This document shows, in pieces, positions 43,587 through 55,686 of a stretch of DNA of 64,000 nt. Source of the stretch: an uncultured Marinobacterium sp. (GTDB lineage: Bacteria > Pseudomonadota > Gammaproteobacteria > Pseudomonadales > Balneatricaceae). The stretch spans positions 117,264 through 181,263 of the forward strand of contig CANMWJ010000009.1 of the NCBI GenBank assembly GCA_947501565.1. Direction: 5' to 3'. Below the pieces are notes generated by a model, which did no database searches, was not told the DNA's origin, and saw only the letters and a program-made list of their open reading frames with translations. The translations under genes and the position numbers were made by a program. The number at the start of each line of letters is the position of its first letter. Positions within the stretch are counted from its first letter, which is position 1.

Positions 43587-44438
43587 ATGGAGAGTTACGA
43601 GCTTTCTATCCTTGAAAGCTTCGATCGCATGCAACACTCACTGCAGCAGCTAAGTCGTCAGCTGCTGCAGGAATCCCCCCGCTGCTGGCTACCTGTCTCA
43701 GACTCCGAACAGATGTTCGACCCACTAAAAAGAGCTGAAGCACTCTACTCTGATATCTGGTATCGCGATGGATTGGATGGCCGGGAAACCCGCAGTTTAT
43801 GGGGCCTGATCGGTGGCAGCGAGGTTCTGATTCAGCGCGCAAGAACCGCCAATATCGAGAAAGACCTGTTTCGGCAAGCTGTTAAGGCTTACAAACTCCA
43901 GACCGGAAAACTGCCTGACAAGCTGCTGCACAAACGCGCAGAACATCTCGCAGAAAAGTTAAACCGCAGCGGACTAGCACGACTGCATCTCAAACAATGC
44001 TACCGTCATATCCCTCTTCTGGAACACACCCCGGACAAAGTTGGTTTCAGCTGGTACTCCAGTGGTCGTAGTATTCGTCGCATCAGTATCGAGCAAGCCG
44101 AGAAGATGCTACTGCGCTTGGATGAAAGCCAACCCCATATACAACTTCAGTTACGCAAGCTGGGCGACCTGAAACCTGGCGAGAGCCTGGCACAACTGCA
44201 GACCCAGGCACCGGTGATGCGAGCCAACGTCCGCTGGAAGTGCGGCGACACAATTGTGCGCAAAGCACGCAACTGCCCCCTACCGCTGCTATTTCCTCTG
44301 GCAGAGGGTCAGCCGTTCCCAGAACACAACGAACCTGCTATAAATCCCCCTGAGCAACGGCAGCGCATTGAAAGGAACGATCTGCGGATTGATCCCCTCC
44401 CATTTTTGCCCAGCCTGCGGATCCATCGATACAATTAG
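43587..44438 (+). CDS. tus: Tus-like DNA replication terminus site-binding protein
   Basis: 283-residue homologue of Tus, which binds Ter sites and blocks replication forks from one side. The start at 43587 (MESYELSILESFDRMQHSL) matches the Tus N-terminal helix pattern. In the central and C-terminal parts ARLHLKQCYRHIPLLEHTPD, KVGFSWYSSGRSIRRIS, VMRANVRWKCGDTI and the ending LPFLPSLRIHRYN align by eye with E. coli Tus ([20 protein letters not shown]..., RVWYKGD, PRLHLYVAD). E. coli Tus is 309 residues. Tus is best known in Enterobacterales, so this is a divergent member. No Ter-like 20-mer was found by eye in the window. Confidence 0.75.
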   Translation: MESYELSILESFDRMQHSLQQLSRQLLQESPRCWLPVSDSEQMFDPLKRAEALYSDIWYRDGLDGRETRSLWGLIGGSEVLIQRARTANIEKDLFRQAVKAYKLQTGKLPDKLLHKRAEHLAEKLNRSGLARLHLKQCYRHIPLLEHTPDKVGFSWYSSGRSIRRISIEQAEKMLLRLDESQPHIQLQLRKLGDLKPGESLAQLQTQAPVMRANVRWKCGDTIVRKARNCPLPLLFPLAEGQPFPEHNEPAINPPEQRQRIERNDLRIDPLPFLPSLRIHRYN

Positions 44439-44447
44439 AGTCTTTTT

Positions 44448-44729
44448 ATGAACAATCAAAACCTTTTACATCACATTGCCACAGCAATCGGTTTTGCTGG
44501 CCTGATCGGCTGGTATTATGCCGCCAGCAAACTGGGCATACTGGATTGGGGAATAAACCTTGTGCCACGGGAGTATGCAGGCGCAGGCATGATGGTAGGT
44601 GTTATGGTTGCAATGACACCAGGCTTCTTCCTGTGGAAGCTCTGGACGCGCTGGACGGAAAAGAAGCTGGGCATTACCGGCAAGTATTACGAAGATGATT
44701 TCTACAAGGACCCAAAGGACAAATCCTGA
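44448..44729 (+). CDS. Two-helix membrane protein
   Basis: 93-residue protein with two predicted membrane helices (about residues 7-25, LHHIATAIGFAGLIGWYYA, and 44-65, GAGMMVGVMVAMTPGFFLWK), then a charged C terminus (EKKLGITGKYYEDDFYKDP). It starts 9 nt after the Tus-like gene, so it is co-transcribed with it. No family was recognised. Confidence 0.65.
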   Translation: MNNQNLLHHIATAIGFAGLIGWYYAASKLGILDWGINLVPREYAGAGMMVGVMVAMTPGFFLWKLWTRWTEKKLGITGKYYEDDFYKDPKDKS

Positions 44730-44810
44730 TCTCTGGACAGCCCAGATCTCCGCGCCTATGCTGGATTTAGTTGTAGTCAAGCACTGAACCAATCCACAAA
44801 GGGTAACCTT

Positions 44811-45023
44811 ATGACCACTACTGTTACCGGCTCATACGAGACAATGGATTCGATTAAAAATGTTCAGGACGAGCTGATTGCCGCCGGAATCCCGCAAGAG
44901 CAGATATTTGTCGACAAAAGCGCCACCTGCATCAAGGTTATGATTGCCGATGTAACCGAAGCGGAAGTCGAAGATATTTTCAAACGGCACGACCCAAGCG
45001 CCGTGACACGAACCACCCACTGA
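44811..45023 (+). CDS. Small soluble orphan protein
   Basis: 70-residue acidic protein starting MTTTVTGSYETMDSIKNV. AAGGGTAACC precedes the ATG. The pattern (SIKNVQDELIAAGIPQEQIF, CIKVMIADVTEAEVEDIFKR) resembles a ferredoxin-like alpha-beta small domain, and the family is not recognised. It follows the two-helix protein by 81 nt and ends 6 nt before a strong terminator, supporting expression as the last gene of the PilZ-tus unit. Confidence 0.65.
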   Translation: MTTTVTGSYETMDSIKNVQDELIAAGIPQEQIFVDKSATCIKVMIADVTEAEVEDIFKRHDPSAVTRTTH

Positions 45024-45028
45024 ACATG

Positions 45029-45072
45029 CACAAAAAAACCGGATACAGGCAACTGCATCCGGTTTTTTTGTG
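45029..45072. terminator. Bidirectional terminator between the tus unit and sthA
   Basis: CACAAAAAAACCGGAT...ATCCGGTTTTTTTGTG with a stem of more than 12 bp and T7 tracts on both strands; convergent genes on both sides. Confidence 0.92.
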
Positions 45073-45082
45073 CCCGTATCGC

Positions 45083-46483
45083 TTAAAGGTTAGCGATACG
45101 GTTCAGGCCTGCAATCGCCGCAACACGGTACGCTTCAGCCATTGTTGGATAGTTGAAGGTTGTGTTGATGAAGTACTTCAGCGTATTTGCCTCACCTTCC
45201 TGACGCATGATTGCCTGACCGATGTGCACGATCTCAGATGCCTGGTCACCGAAGCAGTGGATACCCAGGATCTGCAGCGTTTCACGGTGGAACAGAATCT
45301 TCAGCATACCCACCGGCTGACCGGAGATCTGAGCACGCGCCGTATCTTTAAAGAACGCCTGACCCGCCTCATAAGGCACACATTCAGCCGTCAACTCTTC
45401 CTCGGTCTTACCGATAGAGCTGATCTCCGGAATGGTGTAGATACCGGTAGGCACTTCGTTGATATAACGGAAATCGTCAGCACCCAGCATGTCGGCTGCA
45501 GCCGCACGCCCCTGATCCAGAGCAGCAGATGCCAGGCTTGGCCAGCCCACAACATCACCCACCGCGTAGATGCCGTCCGCTGAAGTGCGGTAATGGTTAT
45601 CGATCTCCAGCTGACCACGGCTGTTAGATTCCAGACCGATCGTCTCAAGACCCAGGTTGTCTGTATTACCGGTGCGGCCGTTACACCACAGGAATGCATC
45701 CGCACGGATTTTCTTACCGGACTTCAGGGTCAACGTAACACCATTTGTATCCGCTTCTACCGATTCGTACTCTTCGTTGTGACGGATCTTCACAGCGTTG
45801 TTGCGCAAGTGGTAGCTCAGCGCATCGGAGATCTCACCATCAAGGAAAGACAGCAGACGATCACGGTTATCGATCAAATCCACCTTCACGCCCAGGCCAC
45901 TGAAGATAGACGCGTATTCACAGCCGATAACACCAGCACCATAAATAATCAGCGTACGTGGCGTATGACTCTGCTTCAGCACGGTATCTGAGTTGTAGAT
46001 ACGCGGGTGATTGAAATCGATGTCACTCGGACAGTAAGGACGGGAACCGGAGGCGATGATTACGTTCTTCGCACGCAGCGTCTCGGTACCCTTAGACGTA
46101 CCCGTCACCTGAATCGTGTTTTTATCTTCAAAGCGTGCACGCCCGAAGAACACATCGATACGGTTACGCGCATAAAAGTTAGTACGCAGAACCACCTGAT
46201 TGGAGATTACCTTTTCCGCGCGCTTCAACACTTTCGGGAAAGAGAACCAGCGTGGTTCACCGATATCACGGAACATCGGGTTAGTGTTGAATTCAATAAT
46301 CTGTTTTACAGAATGACGCAGCGCCTTGGAGGGGATAGTGCCCTTGTGCGTGCAGTTACCACCGACGAGGTCTTGCTCCTCTACTACTGCAACACGGCGG
46401 CCATTTTTAGCAGCATTCATCGCCGCCCCTTCGCCTGCCGGACCGGAACCGATCACAATGACATCATAGTCATATACAGCCAT
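45083..46483 (-). CDS. sthA: Soluble pyridine nucleotide transhydrogenase
   Basis: 466-residue FAD-containing transhydrogenase that equilibrates NADPH and NAD+. The first motif is [19 protein letters not shown]; the redox disulfide found in lipoamide dehydrogenases is replaced by [17 protein letters not shown], with Thr in place of the second Cys, typical of SthA. NAD-binding motif [17 protein letters not shown]-terminal dimer motif [21 protein letters not shown] 46483 has AAGGGG 6 nt upstream; a GTG directly before it is less likely. It follows nqrM by 92 nt. Confidence 0.96.
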   Translation of the reverse strand: MAVYDYDVIVIGSGPAGEGAAMNAAKNGRRVAVVEEQDLVGGNCTHKGTIPSKALRHSVKQIIEFNTNPMFRDIGEPRWFSFPKVLKRAEKVISNQVVLRTNFYARNRIDVFFGRARFEDKNTIQVTGTSKGTETLRAKNVIIASGSRPYCPSDIDFNHPRIYNSDTVLKQSHTPRTLIIYGAGVIGCEYASIFSGLGVKVDLIDNRDRLLSFLDGEISDALSYHLRNNAVKIRHNEEYESVEADTNGVTLTLKSGKKIRADAFLWCNGRTGNTDNLGLETIGLESNSRGQLEIDNHYRTSADGIYAVGDVVGWPSLASAALDQGRAAAADMLGADDFRYINEVPTGIYTIPEISSIGKTEEELTAECVPYEAGQAFFKDTARAQISGQPVGMLKILFHRETLQILGIHCFGDQASEIVHIGQAIMRQEGEANTLKYFINTTFNYPTMAEAYRVAAIAGLNRIANL

Positions 46484-46575
46484 CACTTTCCCCTTAGATA
46501 ATCAGTGTTATCCTGTTGTATTTATTAAGTAAGTACGTCTGAATCAAGCTTACGCAGGCGCAACAAAGCGCAGTA

Positions 46576-46827
46576 TTAGCCTTTAGATTTAACCTCGTAT
46601 GCAAGGTCACCGCTTTCGCTCAAGGCGTTATTCTTTTTATTCTGCGCTTCCTGTTCTTCGTCGCATTTTTTCGGGTCGCCACCGCAGATATCACATGCGG
46701 TATCCATGCCCAGTGCTGCCATGCCACCACAGGAGCCCTTGATTGGCGAGCGCCCCATCAGAACACCTACAGACATCGCAATAATAATCACTGCCAAAAC
46801 CACAAAAGTCAGAACCATGACTTCCAT
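46576..46827 (-). CDS. nqrM: NQR maturation protein NqrM
   Basis: 83-residue protein with one N-terminal membrane helix (VLTFVVLAVIIIAMSVGVLM) and a cytoplasmic Cys motif (KGSCGGMAALGMDTACDICG, then KKCDEE), the hallmark of NqrM (formerly DUF539). NqrM is required to insert the intramembrane iron bound by NqrD and NqrE. It lies 9 nt after apbE, at the end of the nqr operon. The Cys ligands are all present. Confidence 0.94.
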   Translation of the reverse strand: MEVMVLTFVVLAVIIIAMSVGVLMGRSPIKGSCGGMAALGMDTACDICGGDPKKCDEEQEAQNKKNNALSESGDLAYEVKSKG

Positions 46828-46836
46828 TACTAAACC

Positions 46837-47874
46837 TCACTTCGCCAGGTATTTTCTAAATCCCGGCGTATAGACTTCTTCAAATCCAGTATCAGTTTTG
46901 CGAATAAAAAACGCGTTGATACCGTTCTGTAGCGCATATTGATGCGCCCGATCTACCCCCATTACCATAAACGCAGTTGCCAGCGCATCCGCTTCGGCAC
47001 AAGTGGACGCCAGCACAGTAACTGACGCAAGCTTGTGGGTAATCGGTTTCCCCGTCAGAGGGTCAATTGTATGGGAGAAGCGAACACCCTCCTCCTCAAA
47101 ATAATTGCGATAATCACCCGATGTCGCAATTGAAATATCTTTTACGTTGATAATCCGCTGCACGGCCCGAGTGTCGGACTGGGGACTCTCAATGGCAATA
47201 CGCCAGTGCTTGCCCGCAGGTTTCAATCCCTTAGCGCGCAACTCACCACCTATCTCAACGAGATAACGATGAATCCCTTTGGATTCCAGGTGCGACGCTA
47301 CCATGTCGACTGCGTAGCCTTTGGCCACAGCAGACAGATCAATATAAAGATCGGGAATTGCCTTACGAACTTGCTGCTGAATCGGGTTCAGCGATATATG
47401 TGTGTAACCGATTCTCTGTTTCTCGGCTGCAATGCGCGATTGATCCGGCGCATTTATAACACGCCCTTCTGGACCAAATCCCCACAAATTCACCAGAGGT
47501 CCCACTGTCACGTCAAACGCGCCTTCGGTTTTCTCACTCAGGTGTGTAGAGAGCCTTAAAACATCAAACAGAGAGCTTGAAACAGGTTCCCAGTCCAGAG
47601 ATTCAGACTGGTTTAGACGCGACAGTTCTGAGCTGTCGATGTAGGTGGACATACTGCTGTTTATGTCCGCGAGTACCTTCTGAACGCCCCTCTGGATAGC
47701 TTGAGTTTCGTCATCTTTGGAAACCCATTTTACCGAGTAGCTGGTACCCATGGTGAGGCCCTGAACAGTTCTGACCTCGTCGATGGACTTCTGGCAGCCC
47801 ACAAGTAGAAAAATGGCCAGCAGCATCGCTGCCGGCCATTTCAGTGCTTTCAACTGTAGAAACAGTTTAATCAT
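46837..47874 (-). CDS. apbE: FAD:protein FMN transferase ApbE
   Basis: 345-residue lipoprotein that attaches FMN covalently to Thr residues of NqrB and NqrC in the periplasm. The signal peptide ends in LLAIFLLVGC (lipidated Cys about residue 27). Motifs: QGLTMGTSYSVKW, VTVGPLVNLWGFGPEG, YIDLSAVAKGYAVD, ATSGDYRNYF and FSHTIDPLTGKPITHKL, matching ApbE. It sits 6 nt after nqrF and before nqrM, so the maturation factors are made together with the pump. Confidence 0.95.
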   Translation of the reverse strand: MIKLFLQLKALKWPAAMLLAIFLLVGCQKSIDEVRTVQGLTMGTSYSVKWVSKDDETQAIQRGVQKVLADINSSMSTYIDSSELSRLNQSESLDWEPVSSSLFDVLRLSTHLSEKTEGAFDVTVGPLVNLWGFGPEGRVINAPDQSRIAAEKQRIGYTHISLNPIQQQVRKAIPDLYIDLSAVAKGYAVDMVASHLESKGIHRYLVEIGGELRAKGLKPAGKHWRIAIESPQSDTRAVQRIINVKDISIATSGDYRNYFEEEGVRFSHTIDPLTGKPITHKLASVTVLASTCAEADALATAFMVMGVDRAHQYALQNGINAFFIRKTDTGFEEVYTPGFRKYLAK

Positions 47875-47880
47875 CCGTGG

Positions 47881-49107
47881 TTAGCCACCAAAGTCATCCA
47901 GGAAGATGTTTTCACGCTCTACACCCAGATCCAACAGCATCTGGATTACCGCAGCGTTCATCATTGGAGGTCCACACATGTAGTACTCACAATCTTCCGG
48001 CGCTTCGTGGTCCTTCAGATAGTTTTCGTACAGTACGTTATGGATGAAGCCTGTCATACCGTCCCAGTTATCTTCCGGAAGCGGATCAGACAGTGCCAGG
48101 TGCCACTGGAAGTTTTCGTTTTCAGCGGCCAGCATGTCGTACTCTTCGTTGTAGAAGGATTCACGCATGGAGCGCGCACCGTACCAGAACGAGATCTTAC
48201 GGGTAGCGTTCAGACGTTTCAGCTGATCAAAGATGTGGGAGCGCATCGGCGCCATGCCCGCACCACCACCGATGAAGACCATTTCATTGTCGTTTTCGGT
48301 AGCGAAGAACTCACCGAAAGGACCATAAACATCAATGGTATCACCTGGGTTAAGGCTGAATACGTAAGAAGACATCTGCCCCGGCGGGAAGTCAGTACCC
48401 GGCGGTGGAGAAGCTACACGGATGTTGAACTTAACAACACCGCGCTCTTCTGGGTAGTTCGCCATGGAGTACGCACGGATAACCGGCTCAGTTACCTTAG
48501 AGGTGTACTGCCACAGATTGAATTTATCCCAATCTTCGCGGTATTCCTCTTCGATATTGAAGTCTTTGTAGTTAACTTCGTGAGCAGGTGCTTCCAGCTG
48601 TACGTAACCACCCGCACGGAAGTCAACGTTTTCACCTTCAGGCAGACGCAGGGTCAGCTCTTTGATGAACGTTGCAACGTTCGGGTTAGATTCAACAGTA
48701 CAGGTCCACTTCTTAACACCGAAGATCTCTTCTTCCAGCTCGATCTCCATGTCCTGCTTTACAGCAACCTGACATGACAGACGCCAGCCTTCTTTCGCTT
48801 CACGCATGGTGAAGTGAGACTCTTCAGTTGGCAGCATGGAGCCGCCACCATCCAGTACCTGACACTTACACTGAGCGCAGGTACCGCCACCACCACAAGC
48901 AGATGGGACGAAGATGCCAGCGCTGGCCAGAGTCTGCAGCAGCTTACCGCCTGCTGGGACTTTAATAGATTTTTCCGGATCGTCGTTGATGTTGATAACA
49001 ACTTCGCCGGAACTTACCAGTTTTGAACGGGCTGCCAGGATTACCGCGACCAGTGCAAGCACCACCACGGTAAACATAACAACGCCGAGAACGATTTCAG
49101 CATTCAT
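47881..49107 (-). CDS. nqrF: Na+-NQR subunit F
   Basis: 408-residue NADH-oxidising subunit. An N-terminal membrane helix ([20 protein letters not shown]) is followed by a 2Fe-2S ferredoxin domain with [16 protein letters not shown] (C-x5-C-x2-C; fourth Cys in SCQVAVKQ), then FAD-binding ([11 protein letters not shown]) and NADH-binding domains ([26 protein letters not shown]). It delivers electrons from NADH to the rest of the pump. Full length. Confidence 0.96.
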   Translation of the reverse strand: MNAEIVLGVVMFTVVVLALVAVILAARSKLVSSGEVVININDDPEKSIKVPAGGKLLQTLASAGIFVPSACGGGGTCAQCKCQVLDGGGSMLPTEESHFTMREAKEGWRLSCQVAVKQDMEIELEEEIFGVKKWTCTVESNPNVATFIKELTLRLPEGENVDFRAGGYVQLEAPAHEVNYKDFNIEEEYREDWDKFNLWQYTSKVTEPVIRAYSMANYPEERGVVKFNIRVASPPPGTDFPPGQMSSYVFSLNPGDTIDVYGPFGEFFATENDNEMVFIGGGAGMAPMRSHIFDQLKRLNATRKISFWYGARSMRESFYNEEYDMLAAENENFQWHLALSDPLPEDNWDGMTGFIHNVLYENYLKDHEAPEDCEYYMCGPPMMNAAVIQMLLDLGVERENIFLDDFGG

Positions 49108-49143
49108 AGGCTTATTCCATTCCTCTTCTTATCGTTCCAGCTC

Positions 49144-49752
49144 TTACAGCTGTACACCGGAGAAAGACATGAAACCCAGGGACATCAGACCAACAGTTAC
49201 GAAGGTGATACCCAGGCCACGCAGACCTGCCGGCACATCGCTGTATTTCAGCTTTTCACGAATACCCGCCAGAGCAGTGATTGCCAGCGCCCAGCCGATA
49301 CCCGCACCAACACCATATACAACGGACTCACCGAAGTTGTAGTCACGCTCTACCATGAACAGGGCAGCACCCATGATTGCACAGTTTACGGTGATCAGCG
49401 GCAGGAATACGCCCAGTGCGTTGTACAGCGCCGGTACGTACTTATCCAGGAACATCTCCAGGATCTGTACGATCGCCGCGATAACGCCGATGTAGGAGAT
49501 GTAACCTAGGAAGCTCAGATCGACTTCCGGGTAACCCGCCCACGCCAGAGCGCCTTCTTTCAGAAGGAGGTTATAGATCAGGTTGTTAACCGGCGTAGTG
49601 ATCGCCAGCACAACAATAACGGCAATACCCAGACCCAGAGCAGTCTGTACCTTCTTGGAGATCGCCAGGAAAGTACACATACCCAGGAAGAAGGCCAGAG
49701 CCATGTTTTCAACGAAGATCGCCTTAACAGCAAGGCTGATATACTGTTCCAT
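49144..49752 (-). CDS. nqrE: Na+-NQR subunit E
   Basis: 202-residue six-helix subunit related to NqrD by inverted topology. The iron-ligand Cys residues are visible in [12 protein letters not shown] (about residue 26) and [13 protein letters not shown] (about residue 120). Helices such as [20 protein letters not shown] and [20 protein letters not shown] complete the fold. It follows nqrD with no gap. Confidence 0.96.
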   Translation of the reverse strand: MEQYISLAVKAIFVENMALAFFLGMCTFLAISKKVQTALGLGIAVIVVLAITTPVNNLIYNLLLKEGALAWAGYPEVDLSFLGYISYIGVIAAIVQILEMFLDKYVPALYNALGVFLPLITVNCAIMGAALFMVERDYNFGESVVYGVGAGIGWALAITALAGIREKLKYSDVPAGLRGLGITFVTVGLMSLGFMSFSGVQL

Positions 49753-50412
49753 TTACGCAACCTCCTTCTTGGTGTTTTTCGCCAGTTCAAATTCTGGAGC
49801 TTCAACCTGGGACTTATCCCAAGTACGCAGAATCCAGATGAACGCGCCAATCAGGAAGAACGCAGATGGTGGCAGCAGCATCATGCCGTTAGCCTGATAC
49901 CAACCACCGTTGGTTACCAGAGGCAGGATCTCGATACCGAACAGGCTACCCGCACCGAACAGTTCGCGGAAGAACCCAACGAACAGCAGTACCGCACCGT
50001 AACCCAGACCGTTACCGATACCATCCATGAAGCTGATGCCAGGAGGGTTCTGCATAGCAAATGCTTCTGCACGGCCCATTACGATACAGTTGGTGATGAT
50101 CAGACCTACGAATACGGAAAGCTGCTTAGACACGTCGTAAGCGTATGCTTTCAGAATCTGGTCTACCACGATTACCAGGGATGCAATGATCGTCATCTGA
50201 CAGATGATACGAATGTTGCTTGGAATGTGGTTACGGATAATAGATACAAACAGGTTAGAGAACGCTGTTACTGCGATTACTGCCAGCGTCATAACCAGTG
50301 CTGTATTCAGGTTGGAAGTTACCGCAAGTGCAGAGCAGACACCGAGGATCTGCAGTGCAATCGGGTTGTTCTTCGCAACCGGATTCAACAGTACTTCTTT
50401 AGATGCAGACAT
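49753..50412 (-). CDS. nqrD: Na+-NQR subunit D
   Basis: 219-residue six-helix subunit with the partner iron ligands: Cys in [14 protein letters not shown] (about residue 27) and [16 protein letters not shown] (about residue 111). The N-terminal [15 protein letters not shown] is typical. With NqrE it forms the intramembrane iron centre loaded by NqrM. It starts 3 nt after nqrC. Confidence 0.96.
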   Translation of the reverse strand: MSASKEVLLNPVAKNNPIALQILGVCSALAVTSNLNTALVMTLAVIAVTAFSNLFVSIIRNHIPSNIRIICQMTIIASLVIVVDQILKAYAYDVSKQLSVFVGLIITNCIVMGRAEAFAMQNPPGISFMDGIGNGLGYGAVLLFVGFFRELFGAGSLFGIEILPLVTNGGWYQANGMMLLPPSAFFLIGAFIWILRTWDKSQVEAPEFELAKNTKKEVA

Positions 50413-50415
50413 GGC

Positions 50416-51198
50416 TTACACCTCCCCTGCTTTCAGGTTGGCCAGGAAGGTTGCGTAACCGTTCTTGCCCATCCAAAACTTAACCAGGTTAGTCACACCG
50501 TTACTGGTCAGGGTCGCACCCGCCAGACCATCAATCTGGTGTTCAGCACCTGGAGCACTTGGGTTCACTGCACCTTTGATCAGGCCCAGCTCAGGCTCAA
50601 CAGAACCTTCTGGGTAAACCTTCTTACCCGGCCACAGTGATTTCCATTTAGGGTTATCAACCTCACCACCCAGTCCAGGAGTTTCCGCGTGTGCGTAGAA
50701 ACCCAGACCAACAACAGTGTTCAGGTCACCTTCCAGTGCCAGGAAGCCGTACAGAGTAGACCACAGACCGTAACCGTGTACCGGCAGCACAACTTTTTCG
50801 ATCTGACCGTTAGTCTCTACCAGATATACAGGCATGTATTTAGCCTGACGTTTGATAGAAGCGATATCGGTAGCACGATCCAGCTTCACAGACAGCGCAG
50901 GGTCTTTGGATGCTTTATTGGCATCGTAAGTTGCAGCGTCTACGGCGTCGGTGTACTTACCGGTTTCCATATCGACGATTTTGGTCTTGATACGCTCATC
51001 AAACAGCTTGATAACGTCCTGACCTGCGTAATCGATGTTCGCAGCGGCCAGAATGTTACTTTTACGGTCAAGCTCTTTGTTAGCTACCTGAATTGGTTTC
51101 AGCAGTACAGCTGCCGCGGATACCACTACGGAGCAGATCACACACAGCAGTACTGTGACGGTAATTGTTTTACCGATAGTGTCATTGTTAGCCGACAT
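50416..51198 (-). CDS. nqrC: Na+-NQR subunit C (covalent FMN)
   Basis: 260-residue single-helix subunit; helix [20 protein letters not shown] at the N terminus, the rest periplasmic. The FMN attachment motif is [15 protein letters not shown] near the C terminus, the Thr of GAT being the acceptor; AGAT rather than the more common SGAT. The start at 51198 (MSANNDTIG) has GGAGG 10 nt upstream and overlaps the nqrB stop by 11 nt, so the longer frame is rejected. Confidence 0.95.
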   Translation of the reverse strand: MSANNDTIGKTITVTVLLCVICSVVVSAAAVLLKPIQVANKELDRKSNILAAANIDYAGQDVIKLFDERIKTKIVDMETGKYTDAVDAATYDANKASKDPALSVKLDRATDIASIKRQAKYMPVYLVETNGQIEKVVLPVHGYGLWSTLYGFLALEGDLNTVVGLGFYAHAETPGLGGEVDNPKWKSLWPGKKVYPEGSVEPELGLIKGAVNPSAPGAEHQIDGLAGATLTSNGVTNLVKFWMGKNGYATFLANLKAGEV

Positions 51199-52399
51199 TG
51201 CGCGCCATCCTCCGTTTGATGTTTGCCTGAACAACAAAGTTGTCGATCAGCGGTGCAAACAGGTTCGCGAACAGGATCGCCAGCATCATACCCTCTGGGA
51301 ATGCCGGGTTAACCACACGAATCAGTACAACCATCACACCGATCAGGGCACCGAAGTACCACTTACCTTTGTTTGTCATGGATGCGGATACCGGATCGGT
51401 TGCCATAAAGAACATACCGAACGCAAAACCACCCAGCACCAAGTGCCAGTAGAACGGCATCGCAAACATCGGGTTGGATTCAGAACCGATGATGTTCAGC
51501 AAGGTAGACATCGCCACCATACCGATCATCACACCGGCCACGATACGCCACGCAGCGACCTTAGCCACCAACAGAACCGTACCACCGATTGCAATTGCCA
51601 GCGTAGATACCTCACCTACAGAACCCTGGATGGTGCCAACAAACGCATCAAACCAAGTAATGTTCTGAGCCAGGATCGCATCAACACCGCCCATCGCAGC
51701 CAGACCCAGTGGCGTTGCACCGGAGAAGCCGTCAACTGCAGTCCAGATCGCGTCGCCAGACATCTGTGCCGGGTATGCGAAGAACAGGAAGGCACGACCA
51801 GTCAGGGCCGGGTTCAGGAAGTTCTTACCAGTACCACCAAATACCTCTTTACCGACAACCACACCGAAGCTAATGCCCAGTGCAACCTGCCACAGAGGAA
51901 TGGTAGGAGGCAGAATCAGCGCAAACAGTACGGAAGTTACGAAGAAACCTTCGTTGACTTCGTGGCCACGCTTCATCGCGAACAGTACTTCCCAGAAACC
52001 GCCGACTACAAAGGTCACAATGTAGATAGGCAGCCAGTAGGCAGCACCATGAATGATGTTGTCCCAAAGGGAGTTTGGATCAAAGCTGGTCAGTGCACCC
52101 GCGATACCGCCCTGCCAGGTAGACGCTTCGGTCAGACCCAGAGAAGCCATTGCAGTGTTTGCCTGCAGACCAACGTTGTACATACCGAAGAAGATCGCCG
52201 GGAATGTACACATCCATACCAGGATCATCATACGCTTCAGGTCAACTGCATCACGTACGTGTGCCGCTGCCTTGGTAACTTGACCCGGGGTGTAGAAAAT
52301 GGTGTCGGCTGCTTCGTACAGCGCGTACCAGTTTTCGTATTTGCCGCCTTTGTGGAAGTGCGGCTCCATCTTATCAAGAACGTTTCTTAGGCTCTTCAT
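51188..52399 (-). CDS. nqrB: Na+-NQR subunit B (covalent FMN)
   Basis: 403-residue multi-helix subunit carrying covalent FMN and riboflavin and forming the sodium path. FMN attachment is at Thr in [14 protein letters not shown] (about residue 230); [31 protein letters not shown] and [20 protein letters not shown] are conserved. N terminus [20 protein letters not shown]. It follows nqrA by 4 nt. Confidence 0.96.
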   Translation of the reverse strand: MKSLRNVLDKMEPHFHKGGKYENWYALYEAADTIFYTPGQVTKAAAHVRDAVDLKRMMILVWMCTFPAIFFGMYNVGLQANTAMASLGLTEASTWQGGIAGALTSFDPNSLWDNIIHGAAYWLPIYIVTFVVGGFWEVLFAMKRGHEVNEGFFVTSVLFALILPPTIPLWQVALGISFGVVVGKEVFGGTGKNFLNPALTGRAFLFFAYPAQMSGDAIWTAVDGFSGATPLGLAAMGGVDAILAQNITWFDAFVGTIQGSVGEVSTLAIAIGGTVLLVAKVAAWRIVAGVMIGMVAMSTLLNIIGSESNPMFAMPFYWHLVLGGFAFGMFFMATDPVSASMTNKGKWYFGALIGVMVVLIRVVNPAFPEGMMLAILFANLFAPLIDNFVVQANIKRRMARNVG

Positions 52400-52403
52400 A
52401 GAA

Positions 52404-53765
<1,362 letters not shown>

Positions 53766-54020
53766 TTAAAGTTTTTTAGGATCTTCGCTCCACCTTGCAT
53801 AACCATTGCGCAACTGTCCCCGCATGCCCATTGGTTCGCTTGAAGTTGTTATCGAAACGAAGTAAACCCAACCCAAAAATCCGAGTAAGTATACCTGAGC
53901 GCCATGTCTTTTTTCTACAAAGCCTTATTTTTATCAGCGGCTTTCGCTCACCATTCACACAAAGCGAATAGATAATTATCTCATATGCTTATTCCTTGAA
54001 AGAATATAATACTTATTGCC

Positions 54021-54049
54021 AAAAAAAAGACCGCCAAAAAGCGGTCTTT
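54021..54049 (-). terminator. Terminator of the GAPDH gene
   Basis: AAAGACCGC (54026-54034) pairs with GCGGTCTTT (54041-54049) and a T8 tract follows on the - strand, 20 nt past the GAPDH stop. Confidence 0.9.
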
Positions 54050-54068
54050 CTCTCGCAGAATGAATAAC

Positions 54069-55505
54069 TTACTTCATGGACTGCGGGAATGCCGGCAGTG
54101 TGCAGTCAGCCATTTTCTGAACCATGCGGATTACCTGGCAGCTGTAACCGAACTCGTTGTCGTACCATACGTACAGTACGCAACGTTTGTCGTTAGCAAT
54201 GGTAGCCAGCGCATCAACAACACCCGCAGCACGGGAACCAACGAAGTCAGTAGATACTGCTTCTGGTGAATTGCTGTAATCGATCTGCTTCTGCAGAGTA
54301 CCGTGCAGCGCAGCTTCGCGCAGAGTTGCGTTCAGGCCATCCTTTTCTACCTCGGAACCCAGGTTCAGGTTCAGGATTGCCATAGAAACGTTTGGTGTAG
54401 GAACGCGGATCGCGTTACCAGTCAGCTTACCTTCCATCTCTGGCAGTGCTTTAGATACCGCTTTTGCAGCACCAGTTTCGGTCAGAACCATGTTCAGACC
54501 CGCAGCACGACCGCGACGATCACCTTTGTGGTAGTTGTCGATCAGGTTCTGGTCGTTAGTGTATGCGTGCACAGTTTCTACGTGACCGTTTTCGATACCG
54601 TAAGTATCGCTCAGCACTTTCAGCACTGGAGTGATCGCGTTAGTAGTACAAGACGCAGCAGACAGAATAGTGTCTTCAGAAGAGATATCGCCATCGTTTA
54701 CACCCATAACGATGTTCTTAACACCCTTACCAGGCGCAGTCAGAACAACGCGGGAAACACCTTTCGCACGAGTGTGCAGCGCCAGGCCGTCAGCATCACG
54801 CCACTTACCGGTGTTATCGATAACGATAGCATTGCTGATACCGTAATCTGTGTAGTCGATAGTATCCGGCGCATCAGCAGTGATCACTTTGATCATGTTG
54901 CCGTTAGCGATGATCGCCTGGTTTTCTTCGTCAACCTGGATAGTACCCTTGAAGGAACCGTGTACAGAGTCACGACGCAGCAGGCTAGCGCGTTTTTCCA
55001 GATCGTTAGCAGCGTTGCCTTTACGAACAACGATTGCACGCAGACGCAGCGCCTGACCACCACCAGTGCGCTCGATCAGCAGGCGCGCCAGCAGACGACC
55101 GATACGACCGAAACCGTACAGTACGATGTCAGTGCCTTCACGCTCTTCACCTTCAATCGCATCACCCAGCTCATCCTTCAGGAAGGACTCCAGGTCACGA
55201 CCGTTCGCTTCATCGCGGAATTTAACAGCCAGCTTACCAGCATCGATGTGTGCGTTTTTAACACCCAGAGACTTTACTGCTTCCAGTACAGGGTAAGTGT
55301 CGTGTACAGACAGCTCCTGATTTTCAACCTGACGCACGAAACGGTGTGCTTTCAGGATATCGATCACGGAACGTTTGATGATCAGACGACCAAAAACGGA
55401 AGATTCGATGTTGTTGTCACGATACAGACCACCAATCAGCGGTACCATCGCTTCAGCTTTAGCTTCGCGCTCTTTCCAATCTGCGAAAACTTTTTCTTGG
55501 CTCAC
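54069..55505 (-). CDS. Glyceraldehyde-3-phosphate dehydrogenase with N-terminal extension
   Basis: 478-residue GAPDH, about 140 residues longer than the common form. The extra N-terminal part (WKEREAKAEAMVPLIGGLYR, SVFGRLIIKRSVIDILKAHR) precedes the normal Rossmann domain (DIVLYGFGRIGRLLARLLIE). The catalytic Cys is in LSAASCTTNAITPVLKVL, the His partner in HAYTNDQNLIDNYHKGD, and the C-terminal NEFGYSCQVIRMV is typical. The start is GTG at 55505 behind GGAG; TTG 55511 is possible. Pseudomonas has a similar long paralogue. It may act in gluconeogenesis or use NADP; that is not decided by sequence alone. Confidence 0.9.
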   Translation of the reverse strand: MSQEKVFADWKEREAKAEAMVPLIGGLYRDNNIESSVFGRLIIKRSVIDILKAHRFVRQVENQELSVHDTYPVLEAVKSLGVKNAHIDAGKLAVKFRDEANGRDLESFLKDELGDAIEGEEREGTDIVLYGFGRIGRLLARLLIERTGGGQALRLRAIVVRKGNAANDLEKRASLLRRDSVHGSFKGTIQVDEENQAIIANGNMIKVITADAPDTIDYTDYGISNAIVIDNTGKWRDADGLALHTRAKGVSRVVLTAPGKGVKNIVMGVNDGDISSEDTILSAASCTTNAITPVLKVLSDTYGIENGHVETVHAYTNDQNLIDNYHKGDRRGRAAGLNMVLTETGAAKAVSKALPEMEGKLTGNAIRVPTPNVSMAILNLNLGSEVEKDGLNATLREAALHGTLQKQIDYSNSPEAVSTDFVGSRAAGVVDALATIANDKRCVLYVWYDNEFGYSCQVIRMVQKMADCTLPAFPQSMK

Positions 55506-55686
55506 AGGCAACTCCAGTTAACGTCAACGCTCAAAATTTGCTGCGCACATTATCCTCTTTTCCGCACCTGCGAGCAAACCCCAATTAATATACTTTCGCA
55601 CGAGACTTGACCCAGGTTCCGATCACCACAATATCTAAGGTACACTTACCGACCTTTTACGCCAGCTCGATGGACAGGAGTTCCCG

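Noticed and set aside
43007..45023. Ter sites for the Tus-like protein
   Set aside because: No oriented GTTGTAAC-type repeats were found by eye in the window, so none is claimed.
53776..53958. 60-codon - strand frame upstream of nqrA
   Set aside because: No usable ribosome-binding site and no recognisable family; it lies in the probable nqr promoter region.
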